From the NCBI GenBank assembly GCA_022828595.1, contig JAKGHH010000003.1, positions 97,797,583 through 97,861,582 of the forward strand: a stretch of 64,000 bases of DNA. Reading direction: 5' to 3'. Source of the DNA: Nelumbo lutea (lineage: Eukaryota; Streptophyta; Magnoliopsida; Proteales; Nelumbonaceae). Positions within the stretch are counted from its first letter, which is position 1. Each line of letters begins with the position of its first letter. A program made the translations under genes and the position numbers. The notes beneath the pieces were generated by a model, which was given only the letters and a program-made list of their open reading frames with translations, was not told the origin of the DNA and searched no databases. Positions 62,672 through 64,000 of the stretch are shown piece by piece.

Positions 62672-64000
62672 TGGTATTCGAGTTATGGTTGAGCTGGTCT
62701 TGAGAGACACGTGGCCGCCCAGTCAGCCCGGCCACGTCGGATTATCTTGGCCAGTTCTGTGGCATATATGGCTTCCACGACATAGGCCGGGCTACGCTAT
62801 TATTGTGGCCCCCCATCTTATTCTCTTATCCGTGTTAGCTACACGTCACGCGGATGAGGTACTCCATTCTCAAGGTAAAGGATTCTAACTTCTAACACCC
62901 ATACTACTATTCTACTCGGACCGGCATCCTTATAACTCGGCCCGGCTATCCATCATCTCCTACGGACTAGAGCGTCAGAGTACCTATTTGGGGATAACTC
63001 TTCGGGCCTCTGACTTCTCCTTTCTTGATCACAGGTCTTGAAGCGCAGCCTCATCTTTCTAGCTCGGCACCGCCTTGTTGGCGAGGACTATCTGGTTGCT
63101 CTCCTTAGTTCGTGCACCACCTCGGATTGAGCAACATTAGATCGGCGCCGTCTGTGGGAAATGCACAAAAAGCTTTTCTTGAAAATCTTTCCTTCCTTAC
63201 TACGCAATCAAGAAAGCGATCAAGATGCCCAAGAACCAGCCCGAATGATCAACAGGCCGATCCCCATCTCGGGAATCTCGACATTGCAACCCTCTGCATC
63301 AAGAAATTCCACAGCCTCTAGCCAAGGTTGATCCTGTACAATTCCAAGCAATGCAAGAGAAGGTCGATAAGATCTTCGAGATGATGTAGACACTAAGATC
63401 CGTGGCACCGCCCAATCAGGCCATCCCTCCTCACTCCCCGACATGTATGAAGGACGATCCTCATCTCGAGGACCCCAAAACCCGTCAGCCAGAAAGGAGG
63501 GGAGCGTGGTCCGAGCGTGAGAAGCAAGACATAGCAAGAAGGTCTGTCTCCACGATCTGCTCTCGTGAGCCTGACAACCGCATTAGGGCACACCACACAC
63601 ACACGCACCACTGCACACACACCGCGTAAGCCATGCAACATTGCCACGCTACACAGTCCCACTACACGACTGTGCTACACAGCCACGCTACACTGCCATG
63701 CTACACAACCGCGTTATACAGCCGCACTACACACCTGCACTACACAGCCGCGGTATACAACCGAACTACACTGTTGCACTAAACAACCGCACTACACAAC
63801 TGCGCTACACAGTTGTGCTACGCTGCCGCATCTTGGTCAACGCTAGACCTCGGCCAAGGTAAGGCTGAGGAACAAAAAAAAAAAGAATGATGTATGTATG
63901 CACACAAGTTCAAAACAAAAAAGTATCATTAAGTTAAGCCATCAATATAGCAGGTTAAAGCTCGGCATATCGAGCTATTACAAGAACAGGAAAAACAAAG
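62672..64000 (+). mobile_element. 5' part of a Ty3/gypsy-type element: LTR, leader, tandem array
   Basis: The LTR at 62672-63136 (465 bp, tggtattcg...gcaaca) is related to those at 58074, 60451 and 47475. It is followed by ttagatcggcgccgtctgtgggaa, a typical plant gypsy leader (tggcgccgtctgtggga). 63180-63560 may be the start of gag, but the frame is broken (stops after a few tens of codons) and no domain is certain. The 13-bp array at 63649-63830 follows. The element runs past the window end. Confidence 0.78.
63649..63830. repeat. 13-bp tandem array, 14 units
   Basis: Fourteen consecutive 13-bp units of the type ctacacanccgcg without a single length change. Substitutions are concentrated in the last six bases. 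As 39 bp is divisible by three, all frames stay open and read as 13-residue Thr/His/Tyr/Ala-rich repeats. A (ca)n run at 63590-63622 precedes it. Confidence 0.9.

Noticed and set aside
63584..63840. CRISPR-like array
   Set aside because: Units are 13 bp, contiguous without spacers, in a plant retrotransposon: a minisatellite.

Overview
The window looks like nuclear DNA of a flowering plant. The support is GT-AG introns of very uneven length, a plant RABA-type small GTPase, a plant CYP72-type cytochrome P450, AT-rich spacers, and dense nested plant transposons (chromovirus-type Ty3/gypsy, Ty1/copia, L1-type LINEs, many hAT, Tourist-like and Mutator-like MITEs). The species cannot be named from sequence alone. 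I saw no rRNA, tRNA, organellar insert or CRISPR.

Only two genes look intact. (1) A RAB11/RABA1-type GTPase has two exons, 12591-12811 and 29678-30116 (219 aa), split by a 16.9 kb intron. (2) A CYP72A-like cytochrome P450 has five exons between 38047 and 52912 (510 aa), with an 11.7 kb first intron. Both keep open frames and catalytic motifs although their introns have taken in many kilobases of transposons. They are on the same strand but have no evident functional link.

Layout. 1-6 kb: decayed LINEs on the minus strand and remains of a long-LTR retrotransposon. 6.7-11.9 kb: MITEs, including a hAT element nested in a Mutator-like foldback element. 12.1-30.5 kb: the RAB gene. Its intron holds two head-to-head LTRs (with a hAT MITE between them), a perfect 185-bp tandem duplication, a complete but decayed gypsy chromovirus (19485-25059, TSD taatt) that itself carries a LINE, and a second LINE. 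30.5-37.9 kb: MITE-rich spacer with the first copy of a dispersed repeat. 38-52.9 kb: the P450. Intron 1 holds a complete decayed copia element (41438-46144, TSD tcttc) set in LINE debris, a solo LTR, and a hAT MITE inside a LINE RNase H fragment. 53-58 kb: AT-rich spacer and the second copy of the dispersed repeat. 58-64 kb: a short non-autonomous LTR element whose only recognisable coding region is antisense to its LTRs, then the 5' part of a related element ending in a 13-bp satellite-like array.

My main reading-level result is a set of MITE families whose ends and target-site duplications can be read base by base. Four of their insertions can be tested against empty sites or interrupted repeats inside the window. 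I found no convincing new enzymatic or defence system.
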